DNA of 64,000 nucleotides, taken from an uncultured Pseudomonadota bacterium (GTDB taxonomy: Bacteria > Pseudomonadota > Gammaproteobacteria > Ga0077536). Location of the stretch: positions 1 through 64,000 of the forward strand of contig CACJXQ010000008.1 in NCBI GenBank assembly GCA_902597385.1, written 5' to 3'. The notes beneath the pieces are model-generated. The model was not told where the DNA came from, ran no database searches, and was given only the letters and a program-made list of their open reading frames with translations. The translations under genes and the position numbers were made by a program. This document shows positions 47,621 through 57,749 of the stretch, piece by piece. Each line of letters begins with the position of its first letter. Positions within the stretch are counted from its first letter, which is position 1.

Positions 47621-50383
47621 TTAGCCATGAGCCCCATAATACAAGGAAACGAGCTGAGTAATCTGATCAATTACCTTTTGATTATCCTCTAGGGGTTTTA
47701 AAACCTCTTTATCAATCGCAGACAGATTGCCTCTAACATCACCACTGTAAGTCTCCCTCTCCTTCGGTTCACCAGAAAAATTTTTCTCAAAGTTCTGACT
47801 AAATGCCTCCCGTATAATATCGGAGGCGGCTTTAAAATCTAAAGAAAGACCAAGAGTAATAATATCATCATTACTCTGATGATATGTCTCACCAAGACGA
47901 GGAGTCTTGCACACAATCATTAGACTATTTAAAATCAGTGCTATTCTGATAGCGTGTAATAGATCTAATTCACCCCTCTGCTCACCGATCGTACGAACGC
48001 CTTCTCTCTTAATTTTTTGAACCAACCCATAAAGGTCGACTAAATCATCCCTAAATTTCCAAACTGTCTGCTGAATATCTCTGAATCGAGGAAATCGTCG
48101 GAGGTGGGAAAACAAAATCCTAAGCGCTCGCTGGTTATTGGGAAACCTTCCGTGGTAAGCGCGATTTACCCAAAACCCTGGATCGACTATCTGACAATAG
48201 GCTAGGGTCGTGTTTAAAGAACCCAATTTTTTAGCCTTTAAGGCATGCTCAGTACATTGGCGTAGTCTCGGTGAATTCTCATAAACATCCGCAAATTCTT
48301 CCAAATCCACCGTAGCCGCATGACCTAATCCAGATATCACATTCGCTAAAAATCCGAGTTGTTGGAGAATAGCGTTATGCGTTATAGCTCGGATTCGCGA
48401 TGGTCCGCGACGCTCCCCTCCTGAGCGAACTATCCTTTTCACCGGTCTAGAGCCTGTTTTTGGCAACAGGTTACTACCGAATAGATCGATTAGTTGGTCA
48501 TAATTAGGATCATTGAGTAACCTCTCATGCCAATCTTTAAGAGCAGTAAACAGATCAAGGGAAAATTCTGTCTTTTCATAAAAGAGATCGTCCTGGGTGT
48601 AACTATCAGAGCTATTCAATTCAACCTTGAAAATCGCTCGTAAAGATGCCTTAGCTAAATTTTGCGTCCCGAAAAGACGATATCCATCCCCTCCTTGAAA
48701 ACTTGACTGGTGTTGTAAATGTATTTTTGACACAGCTGCTTGATGCCTCACAAAAGGCGTCATTATAAAATGCTGCCTAGACTGCATTGTAGATTGTGAG
48801 CCCCCTCTACCAAGCGACTCCCCATGAGTGTTGAAAATTTGCAAATCTATGCCTGAATCAGATTTTCTTTGTAAGCTTTTCAATATTTTTAACTGTAATC
48901 TTTCTATCGCCATATTAGCGGCCAGTTGCCCCATAAACCGTCCTGCGTCGGAAAAGCCCATCTGAACTGAAAGTCTGCTTCGCTTTTTGAGATAGGACAA
49001 AAAAGTCGGCTGCTCAAGTAACTGCTCGATCAACTTATTGCCGTGTTCTAAACCAAAGCTGGTTTCAAATAGAGGCGAAATATCCAGAGCGTCAGACACT
49101 CCAAACTTATGGGAAAGATATAAAGCGGACATAATAGTAAGAGGCTTCTCACATTCTGCAATAAGCAATTTTATTTTCTGATCTTCATCAATATGCTTAA
49201 TGAATTGTCTAGCCAACATAAGCTGCCTTCGGGCAACCGCTGACTCACGCTCAACATTTACAAAATTTATTTCCCAAGGTGATTCTGACTCGATCCTATT
49301 GGCTAATTTGTCTATCAACAAGCGCGGCGAGTTCTCACCGTCCGATACACTAACCATTTTTCCGTCCACCGGCCTCATCGCATTTCTGATTTGATCCGCA
49401 TTCACACGAAGATGAATTTCCCCAACACCGAAACCATGTTCTTGTATATCTGCTGCGATAACCATTAATTTAATGGAAGCTCCATTATTAACCAGTTGTC
49501 TAGCTATTTCATGAATTTTAGTAGCAAGCCGCTTACTTGATAAGAGACGCCCTTTAGTATCAGTAAGTTGATTAACGACACCGATGAAATCTTCTTCACC
49601 CTCTCCAAGCATCATGAATCTATCAAGATCGGACTTAGTGGCTAATCTTTCTTTATCAATCTCAGCAGCAATCTCGGATAGCTCTGCTAAACCCATTTTT
49701 GACAACCCGAGAGAATAGCGCTCTAGCGCATACAATTTTTCCTTGAGTCTCAAACTCAAGCTATCACGCCAAGTTATATCCGTCCGTCCATCAAGATCAT
49801 ATCCTACCCAGGTTCCCACCCCTAACATAGCGGGCAGTTCATCTTTCCAGCTAGCCGGATGAGTTTTTTTTCTTTGCCGGATTATTTCTTCATTTATTTC
49901 ATCTACCGCGTTCCTTGCGAACTCTATACAGTCCATCACTTCGGAGTGCTCATCAACCAGCGTTATCTTTTCTCTTGGAAAAAATGATTTATCGGGAACA
50001 ACATCCAGACCCTTATCTGCACACTCGGAAAGAGTTTTACTAGCTTTACTCCGGAGGGCAAAAACCGGATGGGCTGTAAACATGGCCCTGTATATCGGCT
50101 TGGTAATATCTACTTTAGAAAGTTCAGGGATAGATTTGTCTTTTTCGGAGTTATCAACCTGAGTCTGCATCCTCAACTTTTTTACAGTCTTTTGCCATAT
50201 TTGAGTTGATAGGAGATTAATTACATTTTGTAGATCATCAGCATTGATCTTTCGCTTGTATATTTCTTCCTCAATGTGCTCCGCTAAAGCAGACACTGGA
50301 TTCACGTCTGAAATATGAAGGCCTTGCTCTCTAAAATTATAGAGCTTTTTTAACCAGCTTTCTCTAAGTTTACTAGATTCCAT
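47621..50383 (-). CDS. ppc: phosphoenolpyruvate carboxylase
   Basis: 920 aa; TAHPVFALR, IFNTHGESLGRGGSQS, GGERRGPSRIRAITHNAI, LVQKIKREGVRTI and C-terminal G. Confidence 0.9.
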   Translation of the reverse strand: MESSKLRESWLKKLYNFREQGLHISDVNPVSALAEHIEEEIYKRKINADDLQNVINLLSTQIWQKTVKKLRMQTQVDNSEKDKSIPELSKVDITKPIYRAMFTAHPVFALRSKASKTLSECADKGLDVVPDKSFFPREKITLVDEHSEVMDCIEFARNAVDEINEEIIRQRKKTHPASWKDELPAMLGVGTWVGYDLDGRTDITWRDSLSLRLKEKLYALERYSLGLSKMGLAELSEIAAEIDKERLATKSDLDRFMMLGEGEEDFIGVVNQLTDTKGRLLSSKRLATKIHEIARQLVNNGASIKLMVIAADIQEHGFGVGEIHLRVNADQIRNAMRPVDGKMVSVSDGENSPRLLIDKLANRIESESPWEINFVNVERESAVARRQLMLARQFIKHIDEDQKIKLLIAECEKPLTIMSALYLSHKFGVSDALDISPLFETSFGLEHGNKLIEQLLEQPTFLSYLKKRSRLSVQMGFSDAGRFMGQLAANMAIERLQLKILKSLQRKSDSGIDLQIFNTHGESLGRGGSQSTMQSRQHFIMTPFVRHQAAVSKIHLQHQSSFQGGDGYRLFGTQNLAKASLRAIFKVELNSSDSYTQDDLFYEKTEFSLDLFTALKDWHERLLNDPNYDQLIDLFGSNLLPKTGSRPVKRIVRSGGERRGPSRIRAITHNAILQQLGFLANVISGLGHAATVDLEEFADVYENSPRLRQCTEHALKAKKLGSLNTTLAYCQIVDPGFWVNRAYHGRFPNNQRALRILFSHLRRFPRFRDIQQTVWKFRDDLVDLYGLVQKIKREGVRTIGEQRGELDLLHAIRIALILNSLMIVCKTPRLGETYHQSNDDIITLGLSLDFKAASDIIREAFSQNFEKNFSGEPKERETYSGDVRGNLSAIDKEVLKPLEDNQKVIDQITQLVSLYYGAHG

Positions 50384-50721
50384 TAGCTTTATAGGGGGAG
50401 CTTAATAAAACTCTGTGGCTTATCGTTATAATAAGATCTCTATTACCAACTAGAAAAAAAGCGATGGCCTTGCAAGAAATCTTTATGTATCTCATTAAGA
50501 GATTAGCATTGTTTGGTATTTTCTCCTAACTTATCCGCTTATTGTCCTACCAAAAAGTTTGTTTCAGGCCGTATTTAACTTAGTGAAAATCCCATCTTAA
50601 ATACAGCCGCTAACACAAAATAAAAGATCAAAAATACTGTAATTAGAACTCAATTTCTTGTATCTTTTATGTATCTTTTTTTAAGATCAAAATACACAGG
50701 AGCACCAAATACTCGTCGGGA

Positions 50722-51501
50722 ATGAGAATGCCTAATTTTTCAAGAGAAAAAGTTTTATCAGTCAAACATTGGAATGAATCTCTTTTCACTTTTCAGACAA
50801 CTAGACACGACGGTTTAAGATTTCGCAATGGCGAATTCGTGATGGTTGGCCTAGAGAGTGACAACAAGCCCCTCATGAGAGCCTACAGCATAGCCAGCCC
50901 TAATTATGCAGATGTACTCGAGTTCTTCAGTATCAAAGTTGCCAATGGCCCCCTGACCTCAAAATTGCAGCATATTAAAAAAGGGGATGAGGTTTTAGTA
51001 AGTAGCAAACCTACGGGAACATTAGTTTTAGACCACCTTCTAGACGGTCGAAATTTGTTTTTATTGAGCACTGGGACAGGCTTGGCACCCTTTTTAAGTC
51101 TTGTGCAAGACCCTGAGATATACGCTCGATTCGAAAAAGTCATTATCACTCATGGAGTGCGCTACTTATCTGAGCTAGCTTACAGTGACTTCTTAACGGG
51201 CGGTATAAAAAAGAACGAATTAATTGGCGATTTAGCGGAAGATCAACTTCTTTATTACCCAACAGTTACCAGAGAAATATTTTCTAACAAGGGTCGTTTA
51301 ACGGAACTAATGCTTTCCGGTAAACTTTTCGCAGATTTAAAGTTACCTCAACCCGATAAAAAGGACCGGTTCATGGTCTGTGGAAGCCCGTCAATGCTCC
51401 AAGACATTTGCACGATTTTGGATAAATGGGGCTTCGAACAGGCAGAAAAAAAAGACACGACTGGAGACTATGTTATTGAGAGAGCGTTTGTAGACTCTTG
51501 A
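50722..51501 (+). CDS. fpr: ferredoxin--NADP reductase
   Basis: FRNGEFVMVGLE...MRAYSIASPNYADVLEFFSIKVANGPLTSKLQHIKKGDEV; STGTGLAPFLSLVQDPEIY; FMVCGSPSMLQD. Confidence 0.94.
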   Translation: MRMPNFSREKVLSVKHWNESLFTFQTTRHDGLRFRNGEFVMVGLESDNKPLMRAYSIASPNYADVLEFFSIKVANGPLTSKLQHIKKGDEVLVSSKPTGTLVLDHLLDGRNLFLLSTGTGLAPFLSLVQDPEIYARFEKVIITHGVRYLSELAYSDFLTGGIKKNELIGDLAEDQLLYYPTVTREIFSNKGRLTELMLSGKLFADLKLPQPDKKDRFMVCGSPSMLQDICTILDKWGFEQAEKKDTTGDYVIERAFVDS

Positions 51502-51534
51502 ATACCACTGATCCGACACACCTCTAAAGACCGA

Positions 51535-51690
51535 TCAAACTACAATGTCGACTGACGAATTTGGTTGAGATGGTGCTGGGGTCAAATCTGATTTCGCCTC
51601 AGGAGCGAGCGGCTGATTTTTCTGTACTGGTTTTTCTACAGGCGCTAAGGGCGGATAATTTCCCCCGCCACTAACATTGGACACAGACAT
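51535..51690 (-). CDS. small proline-rich protein, 51 aa (below ORF-track cutoff)
   Basis: Manual translation: MSVSNVSGGGNYPPLAPVEKPVQKNQPLAPEAKSDLTPAPSQPNSSVDIVV*; preceded by aaggagg. Confidence 0.6.
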   Translation of the reverse strand: MSVSNVSGGGNYPPLAPVEKPVQKNQPLAPEAKSDLTPAPSQPNSSVDIVV

Positions 51691-51818
51691 TAGCTTCCTC
51701 CTTATAAATGTTGGGTTTCGCCAAAATTCCGTTTATTGGTCAACATATTTGTTGCCCAGATAGCGCAACAACTTGCCTTAAAGAGTTGCACTAATAGTGT
51801 CTTTTTTAATTGCGGCAG

Positions 51819-51855
51819 TGCAATAAAAATAGAGGTTACTATACTTTTTATTGCA
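51819..51855. promoter_or_regulatory. 11-bp inverted repeat, AT-rich
   Basis: TGCAATAAAAA-15 nt-TTTTTATTGCA in the divergent intergenic region. Confidence 0.6.
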
Positions 51856-52038
51856 ACGCAACATTGTAAATTTGTTAAACCACAACCCATAGAAAACTTT
51901 TCTGTTATCGTTTTTCCGTTAACAAGATATTTAATTGAACAAACATATAATTTCAGTCGATAATATGAGGGGATAAGAATCGAATGAGCAAAAACGAAAA
52001 ATAGAGTTGTGGACCATAGTGAATAAGGTTGAAGTGAA

Positions 52039-53094
52039 GTGAGATTTGGTATTTTCCTTCCCAATGGCAGTAATGGGTACATCCCCTCAAAGGGCAGTCC
52101 TATCTATGAACCAACTTTCGAGCACAATAAACGGATATCTCAAGAAGCTGAAGACTTAGGATTCGATTTTGTCCTATCGATGATGAAATACCGGGGGTTC
52201 GGTGGCGAAACAGGTTATTGGGATTCCTGCCTCGAGTCATTTACCCTTATGTCAGCCATAGCTTCAGTCACATCTTCCATAGGCTTATTTCCTTCAATCT
52301 CAATATTGAGCCAACATCCAGCTGTTGTTGCTAGGATGATTGCAACTATTGATGATATTTCTGACGGACGCTGCGGCCTCAATATTGTAACCGGCTGGAA
52401 CAAAGCTGAATACGAACAAATGGGCATGTGGCCAGGTAGCTCTCATTACACTGAACGATATACATATGCAAAAGAATATGTCGATATCCTAAAATCTCTT
52501 TGGAAATACGGGAGGTGTACCTATGAAGGAAAATTCTTCAGATTAGATGATTGCATAGTGTTGCCTAAACCAAAAGGCGAAATTCCTATTGTGTGTGCTG
52601 GCCAATCTCCCAAAGGAAAACAATTTGTAGCAGAAAATGCGAACCATCAATTCGTAATGACAGGGAAAAAAAACCTTATAGCTGGAGTAGCGGATATAAC
52701 CGCTCGCTCCTCGGCCGTGAATCGAAAGGTGGGAATTTATGCGCTGTATCACATGATAATTGCTGATACAGACGAGGCAGCGAAAAATATCACTGAAAAG
52801 ATTGTGCGCGAGGTAGATACCGGTGCAGTCTCTAACATTCTATCTAGCGCAGCACTAGATACCAACCCAACAGGAACTTCCGATCAACTCAAGGCCGCAC
52901 TTAAGCAGGATGTAGAAGAGGGGAACATGGCCTTTATGGGAATTCCAGTACTCTATGGCTCCGTCGGAACCCTCGTAGAGAAGATAAAAAAATTAGAGGA
53001 TGAAACAGGCATCGACGGCTTATTGTTCAGCTGGCCTAATTTTTTAGACGGATTAAGAAAATTTGGCAGAGAAATTTCTCCAAATCTAACCTAG
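52039..53094 (+). CDS. LLM-class flavin-dependent oxygenase, RutA (pyrimidine oxygenase)-like
   Basis: FGIFLPNGSNGYIPSKGSPIYEPTFEHNKRISQEAEDLGFDFVLSMMKYRGFGGETGYWDSCLESFTLMSAIA; GRCGLNIVTGWNKAEYEQMGMWPG; GTG start. Confidence 0.92.
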   Translation: MRFGIFLPNGSNGYIPSKGSPIYEPTFEHNKRISQEAEDLGFDFVLSMMKYRGFGGETGYWDSCLESFTLMSAIASVTSSIGLFPSISILSQHPAVVARMIATIDDISDGRCGLNIVTGWNKAEYEQMGMWPGSSHYTERYTYAKEYVDILKSLWKYGRCTYEGKFFRLDDCIVLPKPKGEIPIVCAGQSPKGKQFVAENANHQFVMTGKKNLIAGVADITARSSAVNRKVGIYALYHMIIADTDEAAKNITEKIVREVDTGAVSNILSSAALDTNPTGTSDQLKAALKQDVEEGNMAFMGIPVLYGSVGTLVEKIKKLEDETGIDGLLFSWPNFLDGLRKFGREISPNLT

Positions 53095-53301
53095 TACAGA
53101 AATAATCCTTAGATTGCTCCCCTAGGAAACATAAATAATGAACCAAAGTAATAGCTCCCTCGTACTGTGGGTATGTTGCGTTGCACCATGTTTATTCATT
53201 TAATAAATGTTAGTTAATATAAATATCTATTTGATAAATCATAAGATAGTAATTAACATGTGTTGCATTGCAGCATTTCATTATCACCTAGGAGGTTTAT
53301 C

Positions 53302-53535
53302 ATGAATACAAAAACTCATAAAAGAAGACAACTGGCTGAAAAGCAACCCCGTTTTTCAAGAAAACATAGAGGAAACAAATTAACTCAAGGTCGGCGAAAT
53401 TTTGTTGGTAGAGAAGCCCCTAGGGCAGATCTACGAAGAGAAAAAGCTAACCTAATAATTGCCGCAATGGTCACAGGCGGCCTTTGGGTGGCTTCATTGT
53501 GGGTAATAGCGGGGAGTCTGCAAATTCCAGGATAA
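53302..53535 (+). CDS. small basic protein with one TM segment, unknown
   Basis: MNTKTHKRRQLAEKQPRFSRKHRGNKLTQGRRNF...IIAAMVTGGLWVASLWVIAG; strong RBS taggaggt. Confidence 0.75.
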   Translation: MNTKTHKRRQLAEKQPRFSRKHRGNKLTQGRRNFVGREAPRADLRREKANLIIAAMVTGGLWVASLWVIAGSLQIPG

Positions 53536-53589
53536 GAACCGCGCTTGGGTTGAGGAGGTATGCAAAGGCCTTATGAAAACGAGAAACTG

Positions 53590-53620
53590 ACTGACCCCGT
53601 TTTGGAAGAGCGGGATCAGT
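53590..53620 (+). terminator. hairpin downstream of the small basic protein gene
   Basis: ACTGACCCCG-ttttggaagag-CGGGATCAGT, one mismatch. Confidence 0.45.
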
Positions 53621-53793
53621 AATCTCTTGAAAATAGGTTACCATCTTCAGTACAACCTTATTTGATAGATTTGACTCCTTTACCCTTTTTGACTTTTTCA
53701 GCCTCTTACAGATAGGGAAGAATCTCTAGAATGATACTTCCCCAAAAGATCGCAACCTGTTATGTTTTTAGAACGCGATCATAAGAGAAAAAA

Positions 53794-54639
53794 ATGCCGA
53801 ATGTTTTAGAAAATATTTCTTCAAACCTAGAGGTATTAAGGTCTCCTGGACACGAAATCATTATCCTGTCAGATATTGATGGTACTATCATGTCTCATAA
53901 CGACTATGATACTGGGTGTTTCATGGACACGATGGATATACTCAAATATCACAACATTGTTGTTATTCCCGTGACAAGCAAGACACTATTAGAGTTGGAA
54001 ATGTCACAGAGTATTTTAAAGTTTCACGGTCCAAGCATTGCCGAAAACGGAGGAGTAATTTCGATATCGGACCATGCCCACGATATCGATTGTCATCACG
54101 AGACAATAATTAAAGTATTGAGCGAATTGCCAAAATCCGTACTATCCGAAATGAAATGCCTGAGTAAACTCAGCATCCGGGAGATACAAGAAATCACAAA
54201 CTTGCCCTACGCTCAGGCTGAAAGCGCACGCACAAGATTGGCTAGTGAGACATTCACCTGGACTGGGACCGTCGATTGCGAAAAAAGGCTAATCTTACAT
54301 CTGCGGGAACACAATTTACGCCTGGTAAAAGGTGGGCGGTTTTATCATGTAATTGGCCTGCGAGATAAGGCTCACGCCAGTAAAAAGCTTATTGAATTCA
54401 TGTATGGGAAGAAGCCAAATTCTAGTTTCGAAGTCTGGGCTCTAGGAGACGCGGAAAACGACTTCTCATTATTAAAGCTAGCTGATAAAAGAGCCATTAT
54501 CAAGAACACCAAAATTGACCAGTCTTATTTGGTTGAAAATCTCAAAAGTGCTTATTTCAGCAAGCAGGAAGCTCCCTTCGGTTGGGCGGAATCAATAGAA
54601 AAATTAACTCAAAAAAAATGGGAGACAAATATTGGGTGA
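53794..54639 (+). CDS. HAD-IIB phosphatase, glucosyl/mannosyl-3-phosphoglycerate phosphatase-like
   Basis: IIILSDIDGTIMSHNDY, VIPVTSKTLLELE, AENGGVI, RLVKGGRFYHVIGLRDKAHASKKLIEF, ALGDAENDFSLLKLADKRAII. Confidence 0.9.
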   Translation: MPNVLENISSNLEVLRSPGHEIIILSDIDGTIMSHNDYDTGCFMDTMDILKYHNIVVIPVTSKTLLELEMSQSILKFHGPSIAENGGVISISDHAHDIDCHHETIIKVLSELPKSVLSEMKCLSKLSIREIQEITNLPYAQAESARTRLASETFTWTGTVDCEKRLILHLREHNLRLVKGGRFYHVIGLRDKAHASKKLIEFMYGKKPNSSFEVWALGDAENDFSLLKLADKRAIIKNTKIDQSYLVENLKSAYFSKQEAPFGWAESIEKLTQKKWETNIG

Positions 54640-55843
54640 TTTCCATCAATTCGGCCAAGTAACTACACTTCATAACTTTGGCACTAGAAAACCTGAAGAT
54701 ATAGAAAAGGAGTTAGAAGAATTTTCTTTGCGCCGTCCAATTTCTTTAGTTTTGCCTTCCTTATTTTCAGAACTTGAAGGAGCAGCTTTAAAACACATAC
54801 TTGAAGAACTAAAAAGAATTCGCTACCTAAATAAAATTATTATTGGTCTTGACGCTGCGAGCAAAGATGATTTTGAGTTTGCAAAAAATTACTTTGGTAA
54901 GTTGCCACAAAAACACGCTATTCTTTGGCATGATGGCCCTAGATTAACAGCAGTTGACGAAGAACTTCGTAAACACGGACTCTCCCCTCCCGAACCCGGC
55001 AAAGGAAGAAACGTGTGGTTTTGCTTCGGATACTTACTAGCCACCAGAGATACGGACGTTGTTGCTCTTCACGACTGTGACATCCTAACCTATAAGAAAG
55101 AAATGCTTTCGAGACTGGTGTACCCAGTAGCTAATCCACTTTTTCCATATGTCTTTTCAAAAGGGTTCTATCCCAGAATTCACCACTCGAAACTGGGAGG
55201 GAGGGTTACTCGGCTACTAATAACTCCTCTGGTATCCGCCTTACAAAAACTCTGCGGCCCTAATGACTACCTTTCTTTTCTGGAAAGTTTCCGCTATCCA
55301 CTAGCAGGAGAATTTTCATTAAGGACCCATCTGCTACCAGACCTTAGAATTCCCTCTGACTGGGGACTTGAGATCGGAGTGCTGTCGGAAGTCCGCAGGA
55401 ATCACAATGCGCATTCTATGGCCCAAGTGGAGATCGCAGATGTCTATGATCATAAACACCAAGACATATCTTTAGATAATCAAGAAAAGGGCCTCAATAG
55501 AATGAGCATGGATATCTCGAAATCTATCTTCCGGAAGCTAGCGACAGATGGTGAAGTTTTCAGTTTGGAAAAGTTCAGAACTCTAAAGGCCACTTACTTT
55601 CGAGAAGCTCTGGATAAAATTGACAGTTTCTATAACGATGCTGCCATGAATGGGCTGAAGATTGATAGACATTCGGAAGAGGCTGCTGTGGAATTATTCG
55701 CCTCCAACATCATGGATGCCGGTGAACTTTTCTTAAAAAACCCCATGGAGACCCCCTTTCTCCCTTCATGGAGTCGGGTTTATTCCGCTATTCCAGATAT
55801 TATGGAACAATTAGTCGAGGCAGTGTCACTTGATAACATTTAG
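54632..55843 (+). CDS. glucosyl-3-phosphoglycerate synthase-like glycosyltransferase
   Basis: ISLVLPSLFSELEGAALKHILEEL, KGRNVWFCFGYLLATRDTDVVALHDCDILTYKKEML, YPLAGEFSLRTHLLPDLRIPSDWGLEIGVLSEV; overlaps phosphatase. Confidence 0.88.
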   Translation: MGDFHQFGQVTTLHNFGTRKPEDIEKELEEFSLRRPISLVLPSLFSELEGAALKHILEELKRIRYLNKIIIGLDAASKDDFEFAKNYFGKLPQKHAILWHDGPRLTAVDEELRKHGLSPPEPGKGRNVWFCFGYLLATRDTDVVALHDCDILTYKKEMLSRLVYPVANPLFPYVFSKGFYPRIHHSKLGGRVTRLLITPLVSALQKLCGPNDYLSFLESFRYPLAGEFSLRTHLLPDLRIPSDWGLEIGVLSEVRRNHNAHSMAQVEIADVYDHKHQDISLDNQEKGLNRMSMDISKSIFRKLATDGEVFSLEKFRTLKATYFREALDKIDSFYNDAAMNGLKIDRHSEEAAVELFASNIMDAGELFLKNPMETPFLPSWSRVYSAIPDIMEQLVEAVSLDNI

Positions 55844-55846
55844 TGA

Positions 55847-57574
55847 TTAACCCTCATTACTAATCCAAACTGTTTGATAGGCATCGAGTGACATCACACC
55901 GTCCGTATGGTCGATAAGTTTATTGCTGATTAATTCCCGCCAGACACTGTTTTGAAATAAGTTTAAGCGAGACAAGTCTAAATCTACGGTATTTGGTGTT
56001 AGATTCAATATCACGAAAAGCGACTGCTTGCGACAAAGACTTTGTCTCCAAAAACCAAAAAAATAGCTGGGCAACTGGAGTGTAAACTGCGTTGCATCCG
56101 GATGAAAGGCTAGTTGGTCTTTACGTATCTTAATCCGGCGCTTCAACTCTCGAAAGATTCTAGACTCTTCTGTTGACAAATCATCTAGCCTTTTTTGACG
56201 CTCTCGAAGGTTCCATTGCTGTCTGTTTATTGCTCTTTTTTGTCCAGTCTGTCGCATCTTTCTAGAATCATTTTTTGATCCAAAAAAGCTTTGGATATAA
56301 AACGCTGGTATCCCTTCAACAGACATCATTATTGTTTGAGAAGCTATAAAACGCTCCATCTGATAGTCGTCGATCCCAGAAAATGAACCCTTCAACATGT
56401 CATAGAACGTTATATTAAGTTCGTAAGGTGTTTCCAAGCCATTCCTGTCCCGGGTCGATACTTCGCCACCGAATTCTTTCGCTAATTCGACCATCATTGA
56501 AACATCTTCCTTTTGCAAGATCCCTTCAAGGGGTCTTAGACCTATCCCATCATGAGAAGCTGTAAAGTTCAAAATAGTACAGTTGTCTGATGTAGGAGCT
56601 GTTGTCATCATCCAACGCTTGAGAAAAGTAGAATCCCCCGAAAGGAGCGCGTGTAAAATAAGAGGAGACAAACTAAAATTATAAATTATATGTGCCTCAT
56701 CGCCATTTCCGAAATACTCCAAGTTTTCTTGGCTTGGTACATTAGTTTCTGTTACCAAGAGCACCCTTTCATCTATGGAATCGACCAATGTTCTCAGTAA
56801 GCGCACTATCTCATGGGTCTCTTTTAGATTCAGGCATGAAGTTCCAGTTCTCTTCCACAAAAATCCAATTGCATCCAGTCTTAGAAGTCTTACCCCCATA
56901 TCGATGTAGAACCGAATTAGATTCACAAATTCAAGAAGTACCTGCGGGTTAGAAAAATCGAGATCTACTTGGTCTGGACCGAAAGTACACCAAACAAGCT
57001 TATCCCCCGCTAGAGTCTTATGAGAATAAAGTAAGGGTGTGCTCCTGGGCCTTATCACCTCGTCCAACCCTTTTTCGCTTGCACAAGTCTTTATGAATTC
57101 ACTACCTGGTTTTCTATTCTCCAAAAATTGGTAAAACCAAGGATGATGACTGGATATATGATTAATAACCACATCCGACATGAGAGAGAAAGACTTAGCT
57201 ATTGAAGTTATATCTGACCATCCTCCCAAATCCGACCTCACTTTTCGGTAGTCTTTTACGGCAAAGCCGTCATCTGATGAGAAAGGAAAGAAAGGTAAAA
57301 TATGTACCGTATTTATTTCTTTTTCTAAAACATCAGTTAAAAATTTCTCAAGGCAAGACAAAGGTGTCTCTCCTTCATCACTCAGCGTATCAGCATAAGT
57401 AATCAAGACAACGTCTTTCTGACTCCAGGGACTATTTAGCTTAGCACCTCCTCGATACTGCCCGCCTGCCCCAAAACTATGAGCTATTTGACGAGTCAAA
57501 TCCTCTAAACCTGCTGAAGGATATATCACCGCCAAGTGTTTTTTAATTGCTTTTTCAACTGTGGTAAAAGACAA
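55847..57574 (-). CDS. GH13 sucrose/glucosylglycerate phosphorylase-like
   Basis: VVLITYADTLSDEGETPLSCLEKFL, VHILPFFPFSSDDGFAVKDYRKV, VRLLRLDAIGFLWKRTGTSCLNL, VTETNVPSQENLEYFGNGDEAHIIYNFSLSPL. Confidence 0.88.
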   Translation of the reverse strand: MSFTTVEKAIKKHLAVIYPSAGLEDLTRQIAHSFGAGGQYRGGAKLNSPWSQKDVVLITYADTLSDEGETPLSCLEKFLTDVLEKEINTVHILPFFPFSSDDGFAVKDYRKVRSDLGGWSDITSIAKSFSLMSDVVINHISSHHPWFYQFLENRKPGSEFIKTCASEKGLDEVIRPRSTPLLYSHKTLAGDKLVWCTFGPDQVDLDFSNPQVLLEFVNLIRFYIDMGVRLLRLDAIGFLWKRTGTSCLNLKETHEIVRLLRTLVDSIDERVLLVTETNVPSQENLEYFGNGDEAHIIYNFSLSPLILHALLSGDSTFLKRWMMTTAPTSDNCTILNFTASHDGIGLRPLEGILQKEDVSMMVELAKEFGGEVSTRDRNGLETPYELNITFYDMLKGSFSGIDDYQMERFIASQTIMMSVEGIPAFYIQSFFGSKNDSRKMRQTGQKRAINRQQWNLRERQKRLDDLSTEESRIFRELKRRIKIRKDQLAFHPDATQFTLQLPSYFFGFWRQSLCRKQSLFVILNLTPNTVDLDLSRLNLFQNSVWRELISNKLIDHTDGVMSLDAYQTVWISNEG

Positions 57575-57749
57575 GGTAACTCCAGTGAATATTTTCTAAA
57601 ACTATACCTCTAATTCAACGCAGATCCTGCATCTTAAATCTACTTTACACCAAAAAACAAAAAAATGATTTTTGTCTTTGACCAGTGTTAAAATTAGATA
57701 TCATAAAATCTCACTCTTAATTGCACTTAACTTTTTTTAAAGGTTCATT

